This document shows positions 16,001-23,878 of a stretch of DNA of 27,140 nucleotides, piece by piece; the first letter of the stretch is position 1; the number at the start of each line of letters is the position of its first letter. Position numbers and translations under genes: made by a program. Under the pieces are notes generated by a model. The model was given only the letters and a program-made list of their open reading frames with translations. It was not told the origin of the DNA and did not search any database. Source of the stretch: CAYZJV01 sp964482325 (GTDB lineage: Bacteria; Spirochaetota; Spirochaetia; Sphaerochaetales; Sphaerochaetaceae); NCBI GenBank assembly GCA_964482325.1, contig CAYZXD010000030.1, forward strand, positions 1-27,140, read 5' to 3'.

Positions 16001-16308
16001 CAAAAAATCTTTCAGGGGGGGAGAGCTTTCTCGTCAGTCTTGCTTTAGCTCTGGCGCTCTCAACGATTGCCAGTAAGCGTGTGCAGGTTGATTCCCTCTT
16101 TCTCGATGAAGGATTTGGCACCTTGGATGAACAGACTTTGGAGACGGCACTCACGGCACTGAGTACGTTGCGCAGTCGCGGGAAGCTGGTGGGAATTATC
16201 AGTCACGTTGGGGCACTGCAGGAACGAATTCCTGTACAGCTTTCGGTGATTCCCATATCAGGTGGGGTCAGTCGTATTGAAGGCCCGGGGTGTGTGGGAA
16301 GATCATGA
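13072..16308 (+). CDS. sbcC: Exonuclease subunit SbcC
   Basis: The 1078-residue SMC-like ATPase pairs with SbcD. Walker A GPTGAGKS is at 37-44, the ABC signature LSGGES at 980-985 and Walker B with catalytic DE at 1012-1013 (LFLDEGFGTLDE). Two very long Gln/Glu-rich coiled coils meet at the zinc hook CPLC (cysteines 538 and 541), exactly mid-protein, through which two complexes dimerise. It starts with GTG, with GAGGAGG just upstream, and overlaps the sbcD stop. The length is within the range of bacterial SbcC. The stop overlaps the convergent LuxR gene by 6 bases. This is the last gene of the forward block. Confidence 0.95.
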   Translation: MRIVKVAFANLNSLYGTWEIDFSHPAYIHDGIFAITGPTGAGKSTILDAICLALYGRTPRLDSVGGQSNEIMSRHTAHCFAEVTFETAQGRFRCTWRQRRARNHIDGNLVASEHEFIDAATDTIICNKKREVATAVESSTGMNFERFTRSMLLAQGQFAAFLTCDADQRAPILEQITGTEIYSRISQTVHERKREEELRLQQLHQQAQSLQPLTEDAVAQLTGKLSLMHRWEQLLTLRIAAIRTASSTLEQQRALGETLERLQQKSAQMNDEQSSMDATRKQYERAMQALELESRYQKLEELRKVQQEDQALLKREQQLLNKCREQAGQAEHDHKEAAERVSEAQRSRDEAQPALRHAREVSQHLATLIARADTARVQLAEQIKQRRAHISERIALQQVLNKQYRQLNEKAQWIAEHQVDSRLEEVLPDVQMAVHAVKQAEQELQEQESLLLSARKMTIAKQHDYEVASARCLEQEKAVQECENKLNERQVIRDRLLEGGTKASLQREYRLVHEQQLLQARIASLTEHRNHLVDGKPCPLCGAIEHPWAHTSLPTSEDTEHHVQQLQKLLDRVEQEELQVQKLKEKQSEVLYDQHMAQSLRDQLLQQKDEAVKQEAEIQAAQDAAKEQWDKQKEALQKLLTPYGFAQSPADPYTQLHQRLQTFRDAEKAGEHMQVSIRQDEQQFNSLHNTLLSEQQHIQNLRETLGEQRQACGRDEKLLKELLGDQSADELQQSLDIKLAEMQKEMEALKGTWETVNRELALHLHSADAVEKRIAEQGERLPYQEQEFLQLLNGQGFSDEPDFLHARCLPDERAQMKEELAAWEAKKRSYEVRITETQRNLDAVSVEHLACWDRESLRQAADRSELQIRDIHQQMGAIQQQLDHYEDQQALYSDHLLRVEQQKQVFHGWDRLNMLIGSHDGKKFRNFAQSLTFELLITHANEHLNTLTDRYLLIADTNKVLDISVVDLYQAGEVRSAKNLSGGESFLVSLALALALSTIASKRVQVDSLFLDEGFGTLDEQTLETALTALSTLRSRGKLVGIISHVGALQERIPVQLSVIPISGGVSRIEGPGCVGRS

Positions 16309-17247
16309 TCTTCTCATCTGATTTCCTCTCAGCAATGCAAACAGCTGCACGCGATTGGTTACCTCAAGTTTGCTATAGATATTCTTCACGTGAGTTTTTA
16401 CCGTATTCATGCTGATAAACAGCCGTTCGGCAATTTCCCGGTTTGTTTTTCCTTCTACCAGCAGCTCTATGATCTCTTGTTCTCTACTTGAAATTCCCTT
16501 TGCATCCAAAAACGGGTTGGGAAACTCATTGCCGGCGCAGGGGGTATCATAATCCTGAAAATAGTGTCGACTGATAAAAAAGTACAAATAAACCACGAAG
16601 ACGGCGAAACTGAGATAGGCGATTTTGAAGGTGTGTTCACGGAAAAAAATGAGATCGATCGGAAGGCTAAGAAGGAGGGGCAGAAAGGTATAGCTGATGC
16701 CATGCAACAGCTGCTCCTGTTCCCATCCTGAGGCCTTTTTACTATAAATCAGTGCGATAAAGCCATGGAGTACCATAATCATACTTCCACTGAAGAAATG
16801 GTAGCCAAAGGTGAGGTTCATGGCAATGATCCAGTTACCTCTACTGTTACCGAGGATGAAATAGAGACTGAGCAGTAGGAAAAGGACGATAATCACCGAA
16901 AGAATACGATAACCAAGTTTCTGCTGCTTTGGCGGTATGGGAAGGAGGCTGATCATATATCTGCTCATCACATATAACAATGCTGTGGTGAGAATGATGG
17001 ATGCGAGGGTGATCCACAAAGCATATCCTTCATAGACTTTCCCACTCAGCAGTTCAGGGGGATAGACGCGGTGCACATAGGTAACGAGCATAGTAAGACA
17101 AATCTGAAGACACAGTGGAACGAGCACCATCAGGAAGTTCATGGTATAGGCATCTCGAGCGCGGACATGCAGCAGAATACAGAGACAGGTGATGGATAGA
17201 ACAAGCGCAGTCGTAGCAAATAACAAGATGTCACCAATGATGAACAC
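16303..17247 (-). CDS. Membrane-anchored LuxR-type transcriptional regulator
   Basis: The 314-residue protein has about seven hydrophobic helices spread over residues 5-225 and a C-terminal LuxR/GerE helix-turn-helix (residues about 250-314; SSREQEIIELLVEGKTN, then MNTVKTHVKNIYSKL). It would sense a signal in or across the membrane and bind DNA directly, without a separate histidine kinase; comparable one-component helix-bundle LuxR proteins are known but poorly characterised. It starts with GTG, with AAGGAGGA eight bases upstream; no alternative ATG fits. It lies downstream of the RND export cluster on the same strand, 71 bases after the DUF2147 gene, and could be a separate unit. No receiver or ligand-binding domain is recognisable. 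Confidence 0.85.
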   Translation of the reverse strand: MFIIGDILLFATTALVLSITCLCILLHVRARDAYTMNFLMVLVPLCLQICLTMLVTYVHRVYPPELLSGKVYEGYALWITLASIILTTALLYVMSRYMISLLPIPPKQQKLGYRILSVIIVLFLLLSLYFILGNSRGNWIIAMNLTFGYHFFSGSMIMVLHGFIALIYSKKASGWEQEQLLHGISYTFLPLLLSLPIDLIFFREHTFKIAYLSFAVFVVYLYFFISRHYFQDYDTPCAGNEFPNPFLDAKGISSREQEIIELLVEGKTNREIAERLFISMNTVKTHVKNIYSKLEVTNRVQLFALLRGNQMRRS

Positions 17248-17318
17248 AGACGAAGTCCTCCTTTACCGGTGCTGATGGAAGTGTACCACACCGGCATGAC
17301 CATTGTCTGCAGGATTTG

Positions 17319-17840
17319 TCAGGGTTTGTTCGGGACGATCCGGTTCAGCTCAGGTGGAGCATAGCCGGCAGGGAAGTCACGTTGATGGACGGGATAGAAC
17401 ACAGAATTAAGGCCGAACGGGCCTATCCTTCCCCGGAGGATGAGCTTTTGATCATCTACCCAGCAGTCACACGTAAAGGAACGGCCCGACCGAGGGTCAA
17501 GAATTCTCCCGCCTCTCCACCGATCTTCCGCACGTTCAAGTTCCCAAAACAGATCAACCTCCAGTAATTTCGGTTGATCAGCAATGGTTTTAATTCGTTG
17601 TGAAGGGTTTCGGTGTGTTTCCAGTAAAGCGCCTGTTTTTTCATCAAAGCTCACGATGATACGCCCATAGAGTTTTTCTTCATACTCGTATACAGCCATG
17701 ATTGAGGTGGTAAATCCTTCTTTTTCATCAACTGTTTTCCAGAATCCAATAGCATCTTCAGGTGTCTGAGCAAAAAGCGGGTTGAGCATAGCCATGCAGA
17801 TTCCGGCAATGATCACTATATTGCGTGTGCCAGCTTTCAC
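17319..17840 (-). CDS. DUF2147-family exported protein
   Basis: The 173-residue protein has a signal peptide (TRNIVIIAGICMAMLNPLFA, cut after AQ or FA near residue 24) and a compact beta-rich body typical of DUF2147 (GFWKTVDEKEGFTTS, YEEKLYGRI, GRILDPRSGRSFTCDC, LILRGRIGPFG). The family is periplasmic or outer-membrane associated and of unknown function. I recall it beside lipid- or barrel-related genes. Two cysteines sit close together in TCDCW and might form a disulfide. It starts with GTG, with AGGAGAG eight bases upstream, and lies 21 bases after the barrel protein gene, so it is very likely the last gene of the export operon. Confidence 0.83.
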   Translation of the reverse strand: MKAGTRNIVIIAGICMAMLNPLFAQTPEDAIGFWKTVDEKEGFTTSIMAVYEYEEKLYGRIIVSFDEKTGALLETHRNPSQRIKTIADQPKLLEVDLFWELERAEDRWRGGRILDPRSGRSFTCDCWVDDQKLILRGRIGPFGLNSVFYPVHQRDFPAGYAPPELNRIVPNKP

Positions 17841-17861
17841 GGCGTAATCTCTCCTATCTTG

Positions 17862-19220
17862 TCAGAACAGGTACGATATACTCATTTTGAGTGAATCATT
17901 ATTCTGCCAAGTGTTAAAAATACTCGTTTTATCTTCTATCGAACCAAAGATTCTTCCTGCCGCAGTAACGACAAAATCATCGGTTACACTCCAGGTAACC
18001 GAAGGAAGGAAGGCAAACCCTGTCGTTTCCACCTGATAGGTACCGGCAAGGCGAACCGTGACCTGTTCCCGGGAAAGCGGAACTTCCATTGCTGCAGTGA
18101 TGGTGTTCATGTAGGCTTTGCTATCACTTGACTGCTGTGCCTGCAGGTAATCGACGTCGGTTCCTGGTGCGGGAAAATCCAGGATGTACTGCCCATTATA
18201 GGTGAGACTGGTGTAGATTCCGGTGTCAGCGAACAAGTAACCGATACCTCCTAGATAGACCACCTTGTTATTGTACTTGTCTAAATCGGTTCCTTCATGA
18301 TCTTCACTGAGCCAGAAGCCGCCTTCAAGCATGAAAGTGACCGGACCTGCAATGATCGTAGCCTCTGTGCCGAACAGGTTGTAACGGGTGAAATCAATGT
18401 CTATAGATGTAATTGGGGTAGGACTCAAAGGATTATCATAGGTAATTGAAGTATATGCTGGTTGATAATTATATCCGTTAAAATAAATCAGACCGATATC
18501 TGCAGGTCCTATGGTTCTCTTGATTCTGGTAGCAATTTGGACATTGCGGAGATGTGAAAGATCTTCATACGCAATCCCATTGAATTGCGTATCTGCATTG
18601 ATAAGTTGAGCCATGTTTGCAGGAAAGATTGACCAGCGATCTGTAGGGTTTTGTGCTGCCATCATGGGAACCAGCATGGGTTTATAGACGAACTCAAACT
18701 TGGTGTTTGTCCACGTGGTGGTAGTGGTCACCATGGGTTCGGCTACCTTCATGGCGAGGGTGTCATCCACGATACCATTTCGGTAATCGGGAGCGTTCAG
18801 CACATCAACTACATGTACGCCATCTCCAGATCCCCACTCCTTTTTCAGCAGTCCTGCCTCTACAAATCCATTTTCATAAAATGCAGTGAGTGAGAGTCCG
18901 GTAAATACATCATACCAGGCGAACTCAGTCTGTGCTGAGGGGTTGAGGGTGAAGCTTGTGCGGGCATCCACAATGGAGCCTCGCCATGACAGGTCGATAT
19001 CGAGGCCGCCTCCGATATCCACACGGCCATCAAGCGGATCATCTTCTCCTGCGATCGCTTCTATACTGAATGAGACTTTCCCATCTACCGTGATAGCACT
19101 CTGAGCCTCAGCGGGAGCTGCCGGTTCTTCGAAAATATCTGAAAAGCCATCAAATGCATTGATTGGTGTGGCGATAAACAGCATCATGCTGATACAGAAA
19201 ATTCCTATCTTTTTGGTCAT
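17862..19220 (-). CDS. Outer-membrane beta-barrel protein of the export cluster (DUF1302-like)
   Basis: The 452-residue protein has a signal peptide (KKIGIFCISMMLFIATPINA) and then a long series of amphipathic strands ending in SISYLF, whose terminal aromatic residue fits the barrel-assembly signal. The EWGSGDGVHVVDVLNAPDYR stretch resembles DUF1302-type barrels, which in other bacteria travel with LolA-like proteins and RND exporters. A Pro/Ala-rich linker follows the signal peptide (EEPAAPAEAQ). The start ATG overlaps the stop of the LolA-like gene by 4 bases, so production is coupled. I infer a role as outer-membrane exit or docking pore for a lipidic cargo; a maltoporin-like uptake pore is the alternative. 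Confidence 0.75.
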   Translation of the reverse strand: MTKKIGIFCISMMLFIATPINAFDGFSDIFEEPAAPAEAQSAITVDGKVSFSIEAIAGEDDPLDGRVDIGGGLDIDLSWRGSIVDARTSFTLNPSAQTEFAWYDVFTGLSLTAFYENGFVEAGLLKKEWGSGDGVHVVDVLNAPDYRNGIVDDTLAMKVAEPMVTTTTTWTNTKFEFVYKPMLVPMMAAQNPTDRWSIFPANMAQLINADTQFNGIAYEDLSHLRNVQIATRIKRTIGPADIGLIYFNGYNYQPAYTSITYDNPLSPTPITSIDIDFTRYNLFGTEATIIAGPVTFMLEGGFWLSEDHEGTDLDKYNNKVVYLGGIGYLFADTGIYTSLTYNGQYILDFPAPGTDVDYLQAQQSSDSKAYMNTITAAMEVPLSREQVTVRLAGTYQVETTGFAFLPSVTWSVTDDFVVTAAGRIFGSIEDKTSIFNTWQNNDSLKMSISYLF

Positions 19221-20002
19221 AATACTCTCCCTGTCTCTAAAAATGCTGTAGTGAAGTATCCGCTGTTCATCGGAATATCGTACTTTGCCTGAAGAATTTC
19301 GATACGGGTGCTATGACCAGTACCCAACGTAGTCATGGTAATACTCCGGGTGATCCAGCGTCCTTCAAGATAATCGATTGCGTCAGTGGTCAACTGTTTG
19401 ACACGGGTCAAGCCGCTTTGATCATAGAAATCCACCTTGAGCGGTAGGTAGGTCTGTTGATCCACCCATATGATCGTCTTGCCGTAATCACTTGTGGTGA
19501 TTGGTACTGATTCCACCACATAGGCCGCTCGGCCTTGTAGGGTTTCCTCTCCTATCAGAGTATGTTCAGCTTCATCGGTATCATAGGTAGTGGAAGCCAT
19601 GTCGGCATAGGTAAAATCACTTCCCATAAACGATCCACCACCTTCTGTAGCTGCAATACGCTTGATTCGACCGAGTGCAGGGAGGTATATCCATTGATCA
19701 TCAATGCCATCGCTCCGTTGCCGTGTGAGAAAACGGGTGTTTTTCACACTTGCAGGAGAAAGAAACACCGTGATGGTATTCGTAAGTCCCTCTTCGGTCA
19801 TCGTGAGGGTTTGAATCCGTCGTTCCCGTTCATCGCCATTGGCCTCGATGAGAGTCAGGCGGATATCCATGGCAGAACTGTCAGCAGCTTGCACATCCAT
19901 GACTTGCTGCATGATTTCGGGTCCGGTTTCTGCTGCTCCAAGGACGGCAGGAATGAGTGACATGAGTAGTATAGGCAGTATGAAACGAATAAGTTTTTTC
20001 AT
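19217..20002 (-). CDS. LolA-like periplasmic protein (outer-membrane lipoprotein-sorting family)
   Basis: The 261-residue protein has a signal peptide (KKLIRFILPILLMSLIPAVL) and the fold pattern of COG2834-type LolA relatives: an early M-I-L-L region, FLSPASVKNTRFL, DQWIYLPALGRIKRI, GGGSFMGSDFTYADM, and VDQQTYLPLKVDFYD. Classical LolA carries lipoproteins from the inner to the outer membrane; this branch is longer and typically sits next to MMPL/RND exporters, probably as the periplasmic shuttle for a hydrophobic cargo. It begins inside the end of the RND gene (ATGA overlap) and ends inside the start of the barrel gene, so the three are translationally coupled. No lipobox cysteine is present, consistent with a soluble carrier. 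Confidence 0.85.
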   Translation of the reverse strand: MKKLIRFILPILLMSLIPAVLGAAETGPEIMQQVMDVQAADSSAMDIRLTLIEANGDERERRIQTLTMTEEGLTNTITVFLSPASVKNTRFLTRQRSDGIDDQWIYLPALGRIKRIAATEGGGSFMGSDFTYADMASTTYDTDEAEHTLIGEETLQGRAAYVVESVPITTSDYGKTIIWVDQQTYLPLKVDFYDQSGLTRVKQLTTDAIDYLEGRWITRSITMTTLGTGHSTRIEILQAKYDIPMNSGYFTTAFLETGRVL

Positions 20003-22479
20003 TTCGTGTTCCTCCTCTGTTTGGTAAGAAATTTTGGATTGGTGCTCTGTAACACCATTGGGAGTACCGTAAGACTTGATAGCCCTGCGAAGACCATGGA
20101 GACGCAGAATAGTATGCCCATCTGCTGGATGGGAATAAACCGACTGAATATGAGACCGGAAAAGCCGATGGTGACACTTGCAGCATTGATAACGATGGCT
20201 CTTCCTGTGGTGTGCATGATCATATGCAGACCTCCCTGATTACCTGAGTGAGTGCAGGCTTGTCTCTGGCAGGCACTCATGAAATGAATAGCGTAGTCGA
20301 CTCCGATACCAATTGCCAGAGCAGCTAATAAGCTGGTAATCACATCCAGCTGAATCTGTAAGATAGCCATGAATCCAAAAATACCGGCGAGTGCGAATAA
20401 AACCGGGATGAGTCCAATAATACCGGCAACCGGGGATCGGAATATAAGGCTGACGAGCACCCATACGATTAATAGTGCTCCTACCAATGAATAAATCTGC
20501 GATCGTGTGACCAGATCGGTTAGGGCTAGACTGATTGCTTCTCCGCCTCCGATTGATATCTCCCATCCTTCAGGCAGTGCCTGTTCCCAGTACTCCTGAG
20601 CTTCTCCAATCGTGGAACGAAGTGTGTCTGTGTCTGTTTGACGTAGCTGAATAGTTACAAGCGTAGCACTGGGTTCTAATTCATCATTGATGAACGTATC
20701 AAGGTTACCGGCATATAGCAGCAGGTATTGGGAGAGAAGCTGCTTAAGTTCTTCCGTATTTTCCTTGCCGTATTTTGCCGGATCGGTAGGAATTTCTGCA
20801 TAGGTGGCAGGATCCCAGGTGCTTTCAGTTATCTCTGATTCCGGTGTGTCAGTCACTGCAAATGTATCGGTTGCTCCAAAGGATCCACCAAAGAAATCGA
20901 AATCCACTTCTGCCGTTTCTGCTGCAGCATAGGGTTCAGTATCCTGCTGCATGATGAAATTCATCCGTTTGAGATATGGTGTGACAGTTTGTACTGCTCC
21001 GACTGTCTCATGCGTCTGCATTTGCTCAGCAAACTGATCGAGAGTCACTAAGAAATTCGGATCAAGTACTGCTGCCGGTTCTTTACCGTCGAGCATGATG
21101 GTGAGGATGCCACTACCGTTCATAGAATTGTTAAACCGGTTGGTATCACGAACAAGGCGGCTTGAGGGATTGAAGAATCCAAGCATGTTGGTACCTGATT
21201 CGATGCTCGGAACAAGAAGGATGGTTCCTCCTGCAATGACTATGGTCAGGATGATCAGGGGAATTCGTCCTCGGAGAGCCACCCGTTCTAGAAACGTGAA
21301 TACCGGATGTCCTTTCACTTCCCTGATTTGGTCTCGTTCTGCATGGAGCCTGATCGGGTCGATGCCATTTCGGTACGTAATTCGAAGCAATGCGGGAAGG
21401 AGGTAGAGTGAGGAGAGCTGTGATAGGACTACACCAATGGCGCTGAGTAACCCGAAGGTTCGAAATGGAGCGAGAGGGCTGGTAAACTGGGCAATAAAGC
21501 CGGCAGCAGTGGTGACTCCCGCCATGATAATAGGAAGACGATTTCGGTGGGAAACCTCTCGAATAATCTGTCTTGTCTGCAATGCATCAACCGGACGATT
21601 TATGTGTGTCACCTCTTCATAGAAATGGCTCATGACATGTATGGCGTAGGCACTGCCGACAATGAGAAGCAGGACAGGAACCAGCATGGTTGCCATGGTG
21701 AAGGTAATATCGAATACGGCCATGATTCCGAGGGTGATCGCTGCAGACAGGACTAATCCGATGAGTGGAAGTACGATGCCTGCAAAGCGGCGAAATGAGA
21801 AGAAAAGCACTATGATAATCAATAATCCGACTATCGGGGCTAGGATGGCCATATCACTGATGAGGCTGCGATTGATCTGCTGTTTGACCACAGGAAGACC
21901 TACTAGGGAGAATTCTTCTCCCTGGGTATCCAGAGTGCCGATCATGGTGGAGATTTTGTCAAGCAATGCGTACTGCACCTCCTGATGTACACCATACTCA
22001 GATTGGACGATTATCGCGGCCATCCGCTGATCTTCTGAGATTAGGCTTCCATAATAGACTTCAGGCCAGGAATCAAGACGGGATAGCATTGCGGAAATCT
22101 CATTCTGCCCGGATCCGGTATATAATGGGACGGCTTCAAAGCCTTCCGGGCCTGATTGCATATGGTCGGTGTTGGTCAACGATACTACTGAACTCACGCC
22201 ATCAAGCTCGCTGATCTGTTGTGTCAGGATATCAATAATTTTCAGTGAATTTTCTCGTAGTATTGAGCCTTCTTCACGTGATACCCCTACAATGATGGCG
22301 TCCATAGAGCCAAATGTCTCTTCAATATGTGCATTGGTGGCTACGGTGGGAGTGTCTTGTGGAAGGAATACATCGGTTGAACTGTCTATGGTCAGCCGTC
22401 CGATGAATGTGAGAGAAACGAGTGCCAATAACACAGCCGCGGCTACTACTGTGATGTCTTTCCAAGGGGTGTATTTCAT
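19999..22479 (-). CDS. MMPL/RND-superfamily exporter
   Basis: The 826-residue integral membrane protein has the duplicated RND plan: one N-terminal helix, a large periplasmic loop, five or six helices, then a second helix, loop and bundle. Landmarks are the first bundle MLVPVLLLIVGSAYAIHVMS and its second copy AALAIGIGVDYAIHFMS. Members drive lipid, sterol, hopanoid or drug export with the proton motive force. I took ATG 22479 because GGAG lies eight bases upstream; the in-frame ATG at 22503 has no ribosome-binding site. It is first in the RND, LolA-like, barrel and DUF2147 series and lies 117 bases after the FemAB-like gene. No MFP adaptor gene is present, as usual for MMPL systems. Confidence 0.9.
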   Translation of the reverse strand: MKYTPWKDITVVAAAVLLALVSLTFIGRLTIDSSTDVFLPQDTPTVATNAHIEETFGSMDAIIVGVSREEGSILRENSLKIIDILTQQISELDGVSSVVSLTNTDHMQSGPEGFEAVPLYTGSGQNEISAMLSRLDSWPEVYYGSLISEDQRMAAIIVQSEYGVHQEVQYALLDKISTMIGTLDTQGEEFSLVGLPVVKQQINRSLISDMAILAPIVGLLIIIVLFFSFRRFAGIVLPLIGLVLSAAITLGIMAVFDITFTMATMLVPVLLLIVGSAYAIHVMSHFYEEVTHINRPVDALQTRQIIREVSHRNRLPIIMAGVTTAAGFIAQFTSPLAPFRTFGLLSAIGVVLSQLSSLYLLPALLRITYRNGIDPIRLHAERDQIREVKGHPVFTFLERVALRGRIPLIILTIVIAGGTILLVPSIESGTNMLGFFNPSSRLVRDTNRFNNSMNGSGILTIMLDGKEPAAVLDPNFLVTLDQFAEQMQTHETVGAVQTVTPYLKRMNFIMQQDTEPYAAAETAEVDFDFFGGSFGATDTFAVTDTPESEITESTWDPATYAEIPTDPAKYGKENTEELKQLLSQYLLLYAGNLDTFINDELEPSATLVTIQLRQTDTDTLRSTIGEAQEYWEQALPEGWEISIGGGEAISLALTDLVTRSQIYSLVGALLIVWVLVSLIFRSPVAGIIGLIPVLFALAGIFGFMAILQIQLDVITSLLAALAIGIGVDYAIHFMSACQRQACTHSGNQGGLHMIMHTTGRAIVINAASVTIGFSGLIFSRFIPIQQMGILFCVSMVFAGLSSLTVLPMVLQSTNPKFLTKQRRNTK

Positions 22480-22596
22480 AGCTTTATCTCCACTGAGAAC
22501 CATAGAATGTTCTGTGCAGCTAAGCTATCGCTTCCCGAGGTTATTTTCATGGGAGAGTGGGGTATTCAGGGGTCACCTAAACGGGTGATGTATCGC

Positions 22597-23715
22597 TTAG
22601 CGGATATGATATCCTTGCGTGACTAATTCCTGATGGGAGAATTGCTGATATGCACTATTTTCCAGAGGGTAGTCCCAGCACCCCATCCGATGTAATTCGG
22701 TTCCACCGAACCCTGCTTTAAACCGGTATAATCCATGCATGGGATGTGAAGGATCGCCGTTCGGTGCAGTCCCGAATAAGTCGTATTCAATGCATCCACG
22801 CGCTTTTGCCCGTTGTATGGCTTCCCACTGCAAAAGATAGGTCCCCATGAGGTTCCTGTTTTCTGAAGCAGATGCTCCGAATAGATACGTTGCTCGTATA
22901 CTTGCATAGACAATAAATACTGCTGCCAGTGGCACCTGGTTATGTTCGGCGATGAGCAGATCAAAGTCTACTCCCGATTCTCTTGTGGCATGCGGGGCGA
23001 ACATGGCATCAAAATATGCTCGGTGATGGAGGTGTATATGGTTTCTCTGGCATGTCTGACGATACAGTTCATAGAAGATGTCCATGTCGGCAAACGATCC
23101 GCTGCGTATACGTACCTGATGACGTTCTGCTAACCTGATATTATACCGCGTTTTTGGTTTCATACGGGAAAGCAGCATGTCATCATTGCCGGTGAGGTCA
23201 AGCAGCATGGTATCTGCTGGCAGCAGATCTGTCGGGGATTTTCTCAAATTCCTTTCCTGAGTTCCCCAGTTTAACCGTAGTTCCTGGAGATCGGGTTCAG
23301 GAGGGCCTAACCATTGTCCGGCAATATCAAATCCATCGGCATCTTTGCTCCACGGAGATTGCCAGGGAAGGTCGTAGCGCAGCAGCATACATGAGTCGGG
23401 AAGAAGCGGACGAAGCGACTCTGAGAGTTCTTCCAGAAAGGATCCGATCCGATCTTCCTGAGGACTTACCGAAGGTCCGTAGGGAATATAACCAACTGTT
23501 TGATCGTCACTGATATGCTGAAAAAGAATTAGAAGGTCATCGAGAAGATAGGGGGCAGTAACCTTGGATCCGATATCGCGGGCGCGGATTTTCAAATCGA
23601 AGGCTTTCGTTGCAATCCCCTGTGATGTCTTCACTGTTGACCAGAAACTGGTTTGGTGGAGAAGGGGAGTTTCAAAGAGGCCTTCCGACTGTTTCGGGTC
23701 TACTTCTATCTGCAT
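22597..23715 (-). CDS. FemAB/FemX-like aminoacyltransferase
   Basis: The 372-residue protein shows the double-GNAT Fem layout: FETPLLHQTSFWSTVK at the start, a first half ending near MLLDLTG, the KTRYNIRLAERHQV motif, a FYELYRQTCQRN segment, then AAVFIVYASIRATYLFGAS, and a C-terminal YDLFGTAPNGDPSHPMHGLY followed by RFKAGFG. Fem proteins add amino acids from aminoacyl-tRNA to the stem peptide of lipid II, which makes peptidoglycan cross-bridges; in other species relatives modify other acceptors. It has no signal peptide or membrane helix, fitting a cytoplasmic enzyme. The ATG has GTGGAG upstream and a hairpin in front of that. It is co-directional with the RND cluster, 117 bases away. Confidence 0.86.
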   Translation of the reverse strand: MQIEVDPKQSEGLFETPLLHQTSFWSTVKTSQGIATKAFDLKIRARDIGSKVTAPYLLDDLLILFQHISDDQTVGYIPYGPSVSPQEDRIGSFLEELSESLRPLLPDSCMLLRYDLPWQSPWSKDADGFDIAGQWLGPPEPDLQELRLNWGTQERNLRKSPTDLLPADTMLLDLTGNDDMLLSRMKPKTRYNIRLAERHQVRIRSGSFADMDIFYELYRQTCQRNHIHLHHRAYFDAMFAPHATRESGVDFDLLIAEHNQVPLAAVFIVYASIRATYLFGASASENRNLMGTYLLQWEAIQRAKARGCIEYDLFGTAPNGDPSHPMHGLYRFKAGFGGTELHRMGCWDYPLENSAYQQFSHQELVTQGYHIR

Positions 23716-23725
23716 GACTGCTCCA

Positions 23726-23743
23726 CTGTCGAGTTATCGACAG
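23726..23743 (-). repeat. Perfect hairpin before the FemAB-like gene
   Basis: CTGTCGA (23726-23732) and TCGACAG (23737-23743) pair perfectly around a four-base loop. On the reverse-strand mRNA it lies immediately 5' of, and touches by one base, the GTGGAG ribosome-binding site of the FemAB-like gene. It may tune translation or be a protein-binding dyad; no T-run follows, so it is not a terminator. Confidence 0.5.
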
Positions 23744-23806
23744 TTCGGTATGGTACCACGGTCCCCGGAGAGTTTCCAGCCTTCAATAGCCATCACCTTA
23801 GGTATA

Positions 23807-23815
23807 TGCTATACT
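23807..23815 (+). promoter_or_regulatory. Extended -10 promoter of the alcohol dehydrogenase gene
   Basis: TGC-TATACT is an extended -10 element (TG at 23807-23808, hexamer 23810-23815). No good -35 lies 17 bases upstream, which is normal for extended -10 promoters. Transcription would start near 23822, leaving a leader of about 57 bases before the ATG at 23879. Confidence 0.55.
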
Positions 23816-23878
23816 AGTGGTAGGATTTCTTTGTCTGAGAACAGGATATTCAGTAGATTCTGAAGGAGGATCATATAC

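Noticed and set aside
23726..23743. CTGT...ACAG dyad as a LexA box
   Set aside because: The gap between CTGT and ACAG is 10 bases, not the 8 of the proteobacterial box, and the gene is not an SOS gene.
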